A stretch of DNA of 16,738 nucleotides from JAYWAM01 sp043782425 (GCA_043782425.1 JAYWAM010000113.1:1-16738), one strand, 5' to 3'. Counted from the stretch's first letter, positions 6,547 to 14,199 are shown. The notes: generated by a model from the letters alone, not told the origin. Numbers and translations are program-made.

Positions 6547-8652
6547 GTGTTCGGGTTATCGATCAACAAATATCGCGACCTCGTGATAGCTATCGCGCTA
6601 TTTCTGGTATTGGACTTGGGTGTCCTGCTCTTCAGTTTTTATGTGTCTTCCCAGATTCGGGGCGATGCGTCAAGAATCAATGCCTCAAGTGAAATTCGAA
6701 TGCTGACCCAACAGGCCACAAAATCTCTTCTGACCCTCAAAGACGAAACAGCACAAGGGCTGCCCACTCAAACCAGCATTGCGCAGCTTTCAGGGCTTCT
6801 ACCAGTTTTTAACGGCAATATTGCGCGGCTGAAAGCGCAGTTCGAGCAGTCTCTTGGGGATCCAGTCCAGAAACTGCTGCTCGGTGATCGAATGGCCGAC
6901 AATTCGGCGCAGCTCGCCAAAGTTAGTAAGACCTGGACGCCGCTTGAGGAGGCGCTGGCGCCGCTTGTGACGCAAGCAGATCCACCTCTTGAGGTAGTGG
7001 ACTACGCAGCAATCAAGGCCGTTGCGGTCAATATCAAATTGATGTTGGAAGCCGATGACCTAACGTCGATGCTGGAAAACACGGCAGCCCAGCGGGCGAC
7101 TTCTCTACAACAGGTTCAGATTGCCGGCATTTTGCTCGCCATGCTAAATTTCATGTTCATCATCTTCAAATTCCTGCGCACCCTGAGCGCAGGTGATCAG
7201 AAAATCATGGCGGCAAAGCATGAAATCGACAATATTTTTACATCTATCCAAGAGGGACTCTTGTTGGTGCGACGCGACGGAACCATTTCCGAGCAATACT
7301 CCACTTCCCTTACCGCCATCATGGGCGTACCAATCAAACCAGGTACCCACATCAACGAGCTGCTTCAGGCATGCCTGCGTAACAAGGAATATGAAATTGC
7401 GGTGGAATACGTTGATCTTTTGCTAAGCGGCCAAGTGAAGGCTTCAATGGTAAAACAGTTGAATCCCTTGCTGGAGGTTCGTCTCACGGTAGGCGAAAAG
7501 CGCTATGCCACGTTCGAATTCACGCCGGTGGTGCCGCTTTCCGGGGTTGGTGATGTGTCGTCGCAGGATGCATTGCTGATTGCGGTGTTCGACGTCACCG
7601 AAAAGATGGCGTTGGAACAGGCCGTCGCCAATGCAAAGGAGCAAGCTAAAGCGGAAGGTGAAATTCTTTCCGAGATTTTGAATTCGGAGGCCGACGCCGT
7701 TACGGTTTTTTTACGTAGCGCGCAACAGGATATTGACGAGGTGAACACCGCCCTGCGCGATGTGATTGGCGATGCTTCCGGCTATCGCACTTTGGTGAAC
7801 ATGGTTTTCCGTATCATTCACAACATCAAGGGGCAGTCTGCGATGTTGGGGCTATCGAGTATCCAAATGGAAGCCCATCGATTTGAAGACATCATCGTCG
7901 AGCTACAGCGCCGCAACTTGCTGACAGGAACTGATCTGATACCGGTTTCTCTCGCCATGAGTGACCTGATGTCGCGGCTGGCCAAGGTAGGCCAGATTGT
8001 AGACAAGTTGTCGCGCTTTGCCAGCTTGAGGGCGACCCATAATAGCGAAGAGACTATGGCCGACGTGGCCGGGCCCACAGACTCCATTGCGCTGGCAACG
8101 CGCTATTTGTCAGAGTTTGCGCAACGCATAGCCTTCGACGAAAGGAAGGAAGTAGAACTGAACACCCAGTTTCAATTGCCCACGCTTCTGCCACCCAAGA
8201 TTATGAAGATTGCACGCGATGTGCTGCCGCAACTCGTGCGAAATGCCGTTGTGCACGGTATCGAGCACCCTGACGAAAGGGAGCGTCTGGGCAAGCCTCG
8301 TAAAGGATCTATTTCGCTCTCCCTTTCCAGCGATTCCGATCAGAACATTTCGATCCATGTCCACGACGATGGCAGAGGACTTTCCTTCGACACCATTCGT
8401 AATACGTTATCAACGAGTGGGCGTATGAGCACGGAACAGGCGGCGGCGCTCACCGAGCAGCAGTTGATTGCCCAGATATTCGAGCCCGGCGTGTCGACAG
8501 CCCACGTCACCGGCCTTCACGCCGGGCGCGGCGTGGGCCTCGATTTGGTAAAGGAAGTAGTGGGGAAGGCGGGAGGACAAATACGCGTCCAGTCGCGGAT
8601 CAATGAACATACCGAGTTTCTTCTCAAATTTCCTCGTGCTTTGTTTGCTTGA
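6547..8652 (+). CDS. Membrane-anchored CheA-like histidine kinase (sensor, PAS-like, Hpt, HATPase)
   Basis: The 701-residue protein has a membrane segment at about 12-33, an extracytoplasmic helical region to about 187 (resembling type IV pilus/PilJ-type sensor domains), a second membrane segment at about 190-210, a PAS-like region at about 225-350, a short linker helix (355-378), an Hpt domain with HNIKGQSAMLG (phospho-acceptor H425) and a CheA-type ATPase with N box LVRNAVVHGIEHP (563-575), DDGRGL (607-612) and GRGVGLDLVKEVV (660-672). It ends at 701 with no CheW-like P5 domain and has no obvious P3 dimerisation domain. GTG start with GGGAG about 13 bases upstream. It is two bases from the receiver gene. 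The sensed signal is not evident from the sequence; location between phosphonate genes suggests phosphorus status. Confidence 0.88.
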   Translation: MFGLSINKYRDLVIAIALFLVLDLGVLLFSFYVSSQIRGDASRINASSEIRMLTQQATKSLLTLKDETAQGLPTQTSIAQLSGLLPVFNGNIARLKAQFEQSLGDPVQKLLLGDRMADNSAQLAKVSKTWTPLEEALAPLVTQADPPLEVVDYAAIKAVAVNIKLMLEADDLTSMLENTAAQRATSLQQVQIAGILLAMLNFMFIIFKFLRTLSAGDQKIMAAKHEIDNIFTSIQEGLLLVRRDGTISEQYSTSLTAIMGVPIKPGTHINELLQACLRNKEYEIAVEYVDLLLSGQVKASMVKQLNPLLEVRLTVGEKRYATFEFTPVVPLSGVGDVSSQDALLIAVFDVTEKMALEQAVANAKEQAKAEGEILSEILNSEADAVTVFLRSAQQDIDEVNTALRDVIGDASGYRTLVNMVFRIIHNIKGQSAMLGLSSIQMEAHRFEDIIVELQRRNLLTGTDLIPVSLAMSDLMSRLAKVGQIVDKLSRFASLRATHNSEETMADVAGPTDSIALATRYLSEFAQRIAFDERKEVELNTQFQLPTLLPPKIMKIARDVLPQLVRNAVVHGIEHPDERERLGKPRKGSISLSLSSDSDQNISIHVHDDGRGLSFDTIRNTLSTSGRMSTEQAAALTEQQLIAQIFEPGVSTAHVTGLHAGRGVGLDLVKEVVGKAGGQIRVQSRINEHTEFLLKFPRALFA

Positions 8653-8654
8653 AC

Positions 8655-9029
8655 ATGTCCACGAAACTACTCATCGTCGATGATTCGATGATTATGCGCA
8701 ACCGCATCGTCCGCGCCGGGGCGGATCCTCGTCTAAGCAGCGTACTCATCGTCGGACTGGCGCGTGACGGCGTGGAAGCCCTCAAGCTGGCTCAGGACAA
8801 GCACCCCGATATCGTCACCATGGATCTCACCATGCCCAACGTTGATGGGTCCGAGTGCATTTCGCAGATGGCTATATTGTTACCCGGCGTCCGTATCTTG
8901 GTGATCTCTGCGCTATCGGACAAGGTGACCGCCATTCGAGCTATCAAGCGCGGCGCCCATGGCTTTCTACAGAAACCCTTCGACAATGGCGCGTTGGTGC
9001 AAGCACTGATCGAACTGATGAAATTATGA
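8655..9029 (+). CDS. CheY-like single-domain response regulator
   Basis: A 124-residue stand-alone receiver with the complete phosphorylation site: acidic pair D9-D10 (LLIVDDSMIMR), acceptor D57 (TMDLTMPNVDG), S85 (VISALSD) and K107 (QKPF). No output domain follows, so it must act by protein contact, as CheY does, or by relaying phosphate. It is likely phosphorylated by the kinase two bases upstream and dephosphorylated by the CheX-like protein overlapping it downstream. An in-frame TTG at 8649 overlapping the kinase stop is an alternative start; ATG at 8655 is the natural choice. Confidence 0.93.
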   Translation: MSTKLLIVDDSMIMRNRIVRAGADPRLSSVLIVGLARDGVEALKLAQDKHPDIVTMDLTMPNVDGSECISQMAILLPGVRILVISALSDKVTAIRAIKRGAHGFLQKPFDNGALVQALIELMKL

Positions 9030-9496
9030 CAGCCGACCTAAAAAGCAAGGACGTCGAGATATTCGCCGAGTCTGTGGGAGCGTACTTTAAAATCACGACG
9101 CAGGAAATGGCCGTGGTGAGATCCGCATACCTATTGGAGAAGCGAGAGCCTTTTCCGCTTAGCGACTTTACCGGCGTTATCACTCTCTCAGGACAATTTC
9201 GCGGGGTCGTGTGTTTCACTTCGCCGCGCGGTTTGCTCAGCCATGCGCTCTTCAAGAGCGGAGAACAAGACTACTCTGATACCGCGCATTGCGATCTGAT
9301 TGGCGAGGTCGCCAATCAATTTGCCGGTAGAGCGAGAGCGTACTTTGGCGAGAAAATGGAAATATCGCCACCGGCGTTGTTTATGGGCCATGCGCACGTG
9401 ATTCCACGGCACGCCGCTAATTTTCCATTCGTTCTGCCGCTCAGTTGGCATGGCTACGAGGCTAACCTGATCGTCCATATGGATTACCAGACATGA
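9026..9496 (+). CDS. CheX-like phosphatase domain protein
   Basis: The 156-residue product resembles the CheX/CheC family that dephosphorylates CheY-P. The signature is DLIGEVANQFAGRARAYFG (90-108), where E94 and N97 fit the catalytic E-x2-N pair, followed by ISPPALFMG (113-121), a proline block also typical of CheX. The ATG overlaps the receiver stop by four bases (ATGA), so the pair is translationally coupled, as expected for a regulator and its phosphatase. FTGVITLSGQFRGVVCFTSP (48-67) fits the CheX beta-sheet. Family membership is fairly clear; its substrate is inferred from context. Confidence 0.8.
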   Translation: MTADLKSKDVEIFAESVGAYFKITTQEMAVVRSAYLLEKREPFPLSDFTGVITLSGQFRGVVCFTSPRGLLSHALFKSGEQDYSDTAHCDLIGEVANQFAGRARAYFGEKMEISPPALFMGHAHVIPRHAANFPFVLPLSWHGYEANLIVHMDYQT

Positions 9497-9505
9497 TTGC
9501 TATCG

Positions 9506-9534
9506 TGGCCGGGAAAACACGCATTGTCCGGCCA
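9506..9534. terminator. Weak inverted repeat between convergent genes
   Basis: TGGCCGG (9506-9512) and CCGGCCA (9528-9534) form a perfect 7-bp stem with a 15-base loop in the 84-base gap between the CheX-like gene and the convergent Lys-rich protein gene. The position fits a transcription terminator, but no T-run follows on either strand, so it could be incidental. Confidence 0.25.
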
Positions 9535-9580
9535 TCCAACGTCGGCGACCCTTTGAGCCGTCGACAACTGCAATGCCTTT

Positions 9581-10009
9581 TTACTTGTGACCGCCCTTAG
9601 CTTTTTTCTTTTCGCTGGCGGGCCGTCCAGTCTTGATGCTTTCCACTTTTCCAACAGTCCGTACCAGGTCGGCATCGGGCAAGCTCTCCAGAGCAACGAG
9701 GCCGGCGCGCAGCAGCTCACTTCTCTTGACGCCGACTCCCAAGGCGAGACATTTTTTCTTGAGTGTGGCGATTCTTTCGTAGTCGGCAGCGGGCATCGTA
9801 AAGCTGTCGCGGATCACTTTTTCTTTTTTCTGCTTCTTATCCGGCTTCTTGGCGGGTTTCTTGCCCTTGGCGGCAACGACTTTGGCTGCAGCGGTCGGCG
9901 CTTTCGTTTTGGGGGCCGCTTTTGTCGTTGCGGAGCGCTTTGCTGCGGCAGCCTTCACTGTTGACCGCGGTGATTTGACGGACGAGGCTGCGGTTTTTGG
10001 CTTAACCAT
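9581..10009 (-). CDS. Lys/Ala-rich protein with possible ribbon-helix-helix C-terminal domain
   Basis: The 142-residue protein starts with about 65 residues of Lys/Ala/Pro-rich, histone H1-like sequence (KAAPKTKAPTAAAKVVAAKG). A compact region follows: IRDSFTMPAADYERIATLKK and ALGVGVKRSELLRAGLVALE, whose strand-helix-helix pattern suggests a ribbon-helix-helix DNA-binding fold, then another basic tail. Both halves suggest a DNA-binding, perhaps nucleoid-associated or regulatory role. Start ATG at 10009 has GGAG seven bases upstream; the frame stays open through the promoter to 10072 but that part is made from repeat sequence. It is divergent from phnC. I do not recognise a named family; the ribbon-helix-helix call is tentative. 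Confidence 0.7.
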   Translation of the reverse strand: MVKPKTAASSVKSPRSTVKAAAAKRSATTKAAPKTKAPTAAAKVVAAKGKKPAKKPDKKQKKEKVIRDSFTMPAADYERIATLKKKCLALGVGVKRSELLRAGLVALESLPDADLVRTVGKVESIKTGRPASEKKKAKGGHK

Positions 10010-10043
10010 GATGCATCTCCTGTGGTGGTTGATTGGGATAAAC

Positions 10044-10072
10044 AGTGTATACGGTATATACGGTATATTCAA
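10044..10072 (-). promoter_or_regulatory. Promoter of the Lys-rich gene with tandem 9-bp repeat between -35 and -10
   Basis: On the minus strand, TTGAAT (10072-10067) and TACACT (10049-10044), each 4/6 to consensus, are separated by 17 bases. The spacer is largely made of two perfect direct copies of TATACGGTA (plus-strand 10048-10056 and 10057-10065). Such placement is typical of a repressor operator, and ribbon-helix-helix proteins commonly bind tandem short repeats. Autoregulation by the gene's own product is an inference. Confidence 0.45.
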
Positions 10073-10102
10073 TAGAGATTTTTTGTAACAGATTTATTAA
10101 AA

Positions 10103-10136
10103 GTGTCTTCTGCCTGTCACAAAGCACCGCTATTCT
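10103..10136 (+). promoter_or_regulatory. Candidate Pho box and -10 for the phnC operon
   Basis: GTGTCTTCTGCCTGTCAC (10103-10120) consists of two half sites 11 bases apart, the second (CTGTCAC) a full match to the Pho half site. About 12 of 18 positions agree with the consensus. TATTCT (10131-10136) follows after a 10-base gap and is a 4/6 match to the -10. The predicted leader to the phnC ATG is about 44 bases. Confidence 0.5.
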
Positions 10137-10186
10137 GGCGGTTGCAGTTTTTTTGGATCGACTGTCAACCACGATGCGGGCGGAAC

Positions 10187-10984
10187 ATGGTAAAGCTGGA
10201 AAATGTCGGCATGGCATTTGGAGAAATTGTTGCCCTAAAGCCCACCACTGTCGGTTTTGAGCGCGGTGAATTTTGCGTTTTACTGGGCTCATCGGGCGCC
10301 GGCAAGTCTACCCTGCTGCGCTGTCTGAATTTTCTCAACCGCCCGACTTGCGGCAAGGTAAGCATAGATGGCGACCGGGATTTGCGCGACCCCAAAGTGT
10401 TGCATCAACATCGCCGCCGCACCGGCATGATTTTTCAGCAACACCAACTCATTGGCCGCCATACAGCCTTGCAAAACGTACTTTTGGGCCGCATAGGCTA
10501 TCACTCGGCGCTACGCAGTTTATTTCCCTTGCCGCGCGCGGAGCGCATCATCGCCATGGAAGCGTTGGAACGTGTCGGCCTGCTCGATAAAGCCTTGGAG
10601 CGCATTGACCGTTTAAGCGGCGGGCAGCAGCAGCGCGTGGGTATTGCTCGCGCCCTGGCGCAAAAACCGACGCTCATGTTAGCCGATGAGCCTGTCGCCA
10701 GCCTCGATCCCTCCAGTTCACACAAAATACTTTCTCTGCTGCGCAAAATCTGTAAAGAGGACGCAATTCCCACCGTGGTGAGTTTGCACCAATTGGAGTT
10801 AGCCGAAACTTTTGCTGATCGCATCATCGGTTTGGCGCACGGTCGCGTGGTGTTTGATGGCGCCCCGGAAGGTCTTACCTCCTCGGTGCTTGCGCAGATT
10901 TATGAGCCTATCAACTCGCCCACCAAACCTGTAACTCAGAAAGACCCGGCTTTTTTCCATGATCTTATTCTTGTCGAGGACTGA
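10187..10984 (+). CDS. phnC: PhnC, phosphonate/phosphite ABC transporter ATPase
   Basis: ATPase of the importer formed with PhnD and PhnE. The 265-residue protein has Walker A GSSGAGKST (34-42), Q-loop FQQHQLIGRHTALQNVLLGR (83-102), which is typical of PhnC, signature LSGGQQQR (143-150), Walker B LMLADEP (163-169) and ASLDP D-loop. Length matches E. coli PhnC (262). Start ATG at 10187 (MVKLENVGMAFG) is supported by homology; the frame extends upstream to 10103 but that sequence contains the promoter. It could equally be called PtxA, because ptxD follows phnE in the same operon; sequence alone does not settle the substrate. Confidence 0.95.
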   Translation: MVKLENVGMAFGEIVALKPTTVGFERGEFCVLLGSSGAGKSTLLRCLNFLNRPTCGKVSIDGDRDLRDPKVLHQHRRRTGMIFQQHQLIGRHTALQNVLLGRIGYHSALRSLFPLPRAERIIAMEALERVGLLDKALERIDRLSGGQQQRVGIARALAQKPTLMLADEPVASLDPSSSHKILSLLRKICKEDAIPTVVSLHQLELAETFADRIIGLAHGRVVFDGAPEGLTSSVLAQIYEPINSPTKPVTQKDPAFFHDLILVED

Positions 10985-10985
10985 T

Positions 10986-11846
10986 ATGAAAAAACTGTTT
11001 GCTGTATTAGCTATTGCAATGCTGAGTTTCGCTCTCAGCGCCCATGCCGCGCCTGATCCAGACCCTGCGCTGCTTAAAGTTGCCCTGCTGCCCGATGAAA
11101 ACGCCTCAACGGTAATCAAGAATAACAAGGCTTTGAAGGAATATCTCGAGGCAAAGTTAGGTAAACGTATAGAACTGATCGTCACCACCGATTACTCGTC
11201 GATGATAGAGGCGATGCGCCATGGACGCATTGATCTCGCTTATTTCGGGCCTCTGTCATATGTGTTGGCCCGACAAAAAAGTGAGATCGAACCATTTGCG
11301 GCGTTGCGCAGCAAGGGCAGCACCACCTACCAGTCGGTGCTGATAGGCAATAACGCGGCGGGCGTGAATAGCATTAGCGATATCCGTAACAAAAACATGG
11401 CCTACGGCGACAAGGTCTCCACTTCCAGTCATCTGATCCCCAAGTCGGTGCTGGCTGAAAACGGCTTGGAAGCGAAGCGCGATTACCAGGAGCATTTCGT
11501 AGGTTCCCACGATGCGGTTGCGTTAGCCGTGCAAAATGGGCACGCGCAAGCAGGAGGCTTGAGTCGGCCGATATTCGAGTCGCTGGTTGAGCGCAAAATT
11601 ATTGATCCCACGCGAGTCAAGGTGCTGGAATATTCCAAACCGTTCCCGCAATATCCCTGGACGATGCGCTCCAATTTAAATGCAGAACTTAAAGAAAAAG
11701 TCCGCCAGGCTTTTCTGGAACTTAAAGACCCAGAGGTGCTAAAGACGTTTAAGGCCGAAGGTTTTGGACCCATCGCGGATGCGGATTACAACGTAGTGCG
11801 CAATCTGGGCCCGTTACTGAGAATCGATCTGGCAAAATTTCAGTAA
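10986..11846 (+). CDS. phnD: PhnD/PtxB-type periplasmic phosphonate/phosphite-binding protein
   Basis: Periplasmic substrate-binding protein of the importer. The N-terminus MKKLFAVLAIAMLSFALSAHA is a classic signal peptide, probably cut after AHA (residue 21). The mature part carries family motifs: VALLPDENAS (32-41), TTDYSSMIEAMRHGRIDLAYFGP (67-89) and STSSHLIP (145-152), whose Ser/Thr side chains bind the phosphonate or phosphite group in this family. The ATG is one base after the phnC stop, with GAGGA in the end of phnC as ribosome site. Specificity for phosphonate against phosphite is undecided; the downstream ptxD favours at least some phosphite uptake. Confidence 0.93.
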   Translation: MKKLFAVLAIAMLSFALSAHAAPDPDPALLKVALLPDENASTVIKNNKALKEYLEAKLGKRIELIVTTDYSSMIEAMRHGRIDLAYFGPLSYVLARQKSEIEPFAALRSKGSTTYQSVLIGNNAAGVNSISDIRNKNMAYGDKVSTSSHLIPKSVLAENGLEAKRDYQEHFVGSHDAVALAVQNGHAQAGGLSRPIFESLVERKIIDPTRVKVLEYSKPFPQYPWTMRSNLNAELKEKVRQAFLELKDPEVLKTFKAEGFGPIADADYNVVRNLGPLLRIDLAKFQ

Positions 11847-12661
11847 TGTCCCTCTCTACAACCCCGACCCTAAGCTATGACCAAGCTTTAAGCAGCGGCA
11901 TACGCACGTGGCGACGCGGCGCTGCTCAGTTCGGTACTATCGTGGCGGTCGTCCTATTGAGCGCCTATTATGTCGGCCTGTTTGATGGTCAGCGCTTGGC
12001 TGAAGGCGTTCCCAGCATTGCCGGTCTCATGGGAGAAATGTTTCCGCCCAATTTTAAGGAGGCGCAAACCTGGATCAAGCCGCTTGTGGATACTCTGGCG
12101 ATGAGTATTGCCGGCACCGCACTCGCCGTGTTTTTTTCCTTGCCGCTGGCTTTTCTTGCCGCACGTAACACCACGCCGCACCCTGTTGTTTATCAACTTG
12201 CGCGCGGGCTGCTGAATGGCCTGCGTAGTGTTCCAGAACTTATTATGGGCATTCTCTTTGTCGCCGCTGTGGGCTTCGGCGCGCTGCCCGGCGTATTGGC
12301 TCTCGGGCTGCACTCGATAGGCATGGTGGGCAAGTTCTTCGCCGAATCCATCGAGCACGTCAATGAAGCGCCGGTAGAAGCGACACGCGCGGCAGGCGGC
12401 TCGCCGCTACAGGTCATATTGCATGGCGTGCTGCCGCAAGTGCTGCCGCAAATGGCGGATATTTCCATCTATCGCTGGGAATACAACTTCCGCGCCTCCA
12501 CCGTGATGGGCATGGTGGGTGCGGGCGGTATTGGCTTTGAGCTCATGGGTTCGCTACGCATTATGCAGTACCAGGAAGTATCCGCCATTTTAATTGTGAT
12601 CCTTGTCATGGTTACACTGGTGGACGGCCTTAGCAGCAGTTTGCGCAAACGCTTTAAGTAA
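11846..12661 (+). CDS. phnE: PhnE/PtxC-type ABC transporter permease
   Basis: Inner-membrane permease of the phosphonate/phosphite importer, 271 residues. Hydrophobic segments lie at about 28-46, 82-106, 131-160 and 245-260, and the EAA loop that contacts the ATPase is VEATRAAGGSPLQVILHGVL (177-196) followed by PQVLPQ. The start codon overlaps the phnD stop in TAATG, so the two genes are translationally coupled. A single permease gene is present, which suggests a homodimer; some phn loci carry two. Confidence 0.94.
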   Translation: MSLSTTPTLSYDQALSSGIRTWRRGAAQFGTIVAVVLLSAYYVGLFDGQRLAEGVPSIAGLMGEMFPPNFKEAQTWIKPLVDTLAMSIAGTALAVFFSLPLAFLAARNTTPHPVVYQLARGLLNGLRSVPELIMGILFVAAVGFGALPGVLALGLHSIGMVGKFFAESIEHVNEAPVEATRAAGGSPLQVILHGVLPQVLPQMADISIYRWEYNFRASTVMGMVGAGGIGFELMGSLRIMQYQEVSAILIVILVMVTLVDGLSSSLRKRFK

Positions 12662-12665
12662 GAAC

Positions 12666-13682
12666 ATGCAAACTAAAATTGTCATCACGCATTGGGTACA
12701 CCCCGAGGTTATCGCACTTTTAGCGCACCATGGTGAAGTGGTGGCCAATGAAACGCTCGGCACACTGCCCCTTGCTGAAATACTGGCGCGCACCCGCGAT
12801 GCCGATGCGCTCATGACTTTCATGCCGGATGCGGTAGATAATGCTTTTCTGCGCGCTTGTCCGCGCTTGCGCATTATTTCGGCGGCGCTAAAGGGTTATG
12901 ATAATTTTGATGTCCCTGCTTGTACGCGCCGTGGGATCTGGTTTACCCGTGTCGCGGATTTACTCACTGTGCCCACCGCTGAACTGAGCATAGGCCTGCT
13001 AATCGGACTGACGCGCCATATTCTCGCGGGCGACGATTTTGTGCGCAGCAAAGAATTTCAAGGCTGGCGACCGCAACTCTTTGGCATGGGCCTGGCGGGC
13101 CAGACTGTGGGAATAATTGGCATGGGTGCAGTGGGCCTGGCTATCGCGAGGCGCCTGGCGGGATTTGAAATGCAGTTGCTCTACAGCGATATCCAGCCCC
13201 TCTCCGCAGAACAGGAGCATGCCTTAGGCTTGCAGCGAGTGCAGCTTAAGGAGCTACTGAATCGAAGCGATTTTGTGTTGCCTATGACGCCTATGTTGCC
13301 CGAAACTTTTCATCTTATCGATGCCGCTGCGCTGGCTGAAATGAAACCGGGGAGTTTTTTAGTCAATGCCTGCCGCGGCTCGGTAGTGGACGAAGATGCG
13401 GTAGCCGCTTCGCTTAGCGCCGGACATCTGCGCGGTTATGCCGCTGACGTTTTTGAAATGGAAGAATGGGCGCGCGTTGACCGGCCCAGAGTAATTGCCG
13501 AAGCATTACTCGCTAATCGTGCGCAAACTTTGTTTACGCCCCACCTGGGGTCTGCGGTAAATAAAATCAGGCTGGCCATTGCAATGCAGGCGGCGCATAA
13601 CATTTTGCAAGTTCTGAATGGTGAAGTTCCGCAAGGCGCGGTAAACCACCCCGAACAACTAGTGTCACTAGCCAGCGCATAA
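12666..13682 (+). CDS. ptxD: PtxD, NAD-dependent phosphite dehydrogenase
   Basis: PtxD oxidises phosphite to phosphate with reduction of NAD+. The 338-residue protein closely resembles Pseudomonas stutzeri PtxD: FMPDAVDNAFLRACPRLR, ALKGYDNFDV, DLLTVPTAELSIGL, FVRSKEFQGWRPQ, CRGSVVDEDAV and GYAADVFEMEEWARVDRPR. Functional positions are kept: M53, K76, W134, R237, E266, the catalytic His (H293 here, one residue shifted) and R302. The Rossmann motif is GMGAVG (152-157), with D175 where an acidic residue selects NAD over NADP. Position 139 is Phe where P. stutzeri has Tyr. The ATG is four bases after phnE. The PtxD-specific residues make a generic 2-hydroxyacid dehydrogenase unlikely. Confidence 0.93.
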   Translation: MQTKIVITHWVHPEVIALLAHHGEVVANETLGTLPLAEILARTRDADALMTFMPDAVDNAFLRACPRLRIISAALKGYDNFDVPACTRRGIWFTRVADLLTVPTAELSIGLLIGLTRHILAGDDFVRSKEFQGWRPQLFGMGLAGQTVGIIGMGAVGLAIARRLAGFEMQLLYSDIQPLSAEQEHALGLQRVQLKELLNRSDFVLPMTPMLPETFHLIDAAALAEMKPGSFLVNACRGSVVDEDAVAASLSAGHLRGYAADVFEMEEWARVDRPRVIAEALLANRAQTLFTPHLGSAVNKIRLAIAMQAAHNILQVLNGEVPQGAVNHPEQLVSLASA

Positions 13683-13701
13683 ATCCACTTACCATGCGGC
13701 G

Positions 13702-14199
13702 ATGAACAAGATTTACAACGTGCTGTTCCTCTGCACCGCCAACTCGGCGCGCAGCATCATGGCCGAAGGACTGCTGAATAAACTAGGGCAAGGCCGCTTC
13801 ATCGGCTTCAGCGCGGGCAGCTATCCCGGCGGCAAGGTCAATCCCCTTGCACTGGAGATGCTGGCCCAGGCGCACTGCCCGGTGGAAAACGCGAGAAGCA
13901 AGAGTTGGGATGAATTCGCCCAAGCGGATGCGCCACACATGGATATTGTCATCACCGTATGCGACAACGCCGCAGGTGAAGTGTGTCCGGTTTGGCCCGG
14001 TCGCCCGGCCACGGCGCACTGGAGTCATCCCGATCCGGCCTCTGCCGAGGGGGATGACGATCAGAGGCGCGCCGCCTTTGCCACGGTCTTCGAACATATC
14101 CACCGGCGCCTGCAACAGCTCGTCAACCTGCCGGTGGAGCAGCTCGATCAGACCGCGTTGCAGCGCGAACTGCAATTGATAGCGCGGTCGCAACCATGA
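13702..14199 (+). CDS. arsC: Arsenate reductase, low-molecular-weight phosphatase family
   Basis: Reduces arsenate to arsenite. The 165-residue protein begins with the phosphatase-type P-loop CTANSARS (C11 to S18, nucleophile C11, R17). Redox cysteines follow in VCDNAAGEVCPVWPG (C87 and C95), and WSHPDPA (107-113) supplies the general-acid Asp D111. This is the pattern of thioredoxin- or glutaredoxin-linked ArsC of Gram-negative bacteria. It lies 19 bases after ptxD and overlaps the aquaporin gene by four. Arsenate is a phosphate analogue, so its placement in a predicted Pho-controlled operon is sensible. A general tyrosine phosphatase is less likely because the extra cysteines are present. 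Confidence 0.92.
   Translation: MNKIYNVLFLCTANSARSIMAEGLLNKLGQGRFIGFSAGSYPGGKVNPLALEMLAQAHCPVENARSKSWDEFAQADAPHMDIVITVCDNAAGEVCPVWPGRPATAHWSHPDPASAEGDDDQRRAAFATVFEHIHRRLQQLVNLPVEQLDQTALQRELQLIARSQP

Noticed and set aside
10010..10072. Longer N-terminus for the Lys-rich protein (MNIPYIPYTLF...)
   Set aside because: It is the translation of the TATACGGTA promoter repeats; the ATG at 10009 has its own good ribosome site.
10103..10186. Longer PhnC N-terminus from an alternative start
   Set aside because: The sequence contains the Pho-box-like site and -10, and known PhnC proteins begin at the MVKLENVG region.
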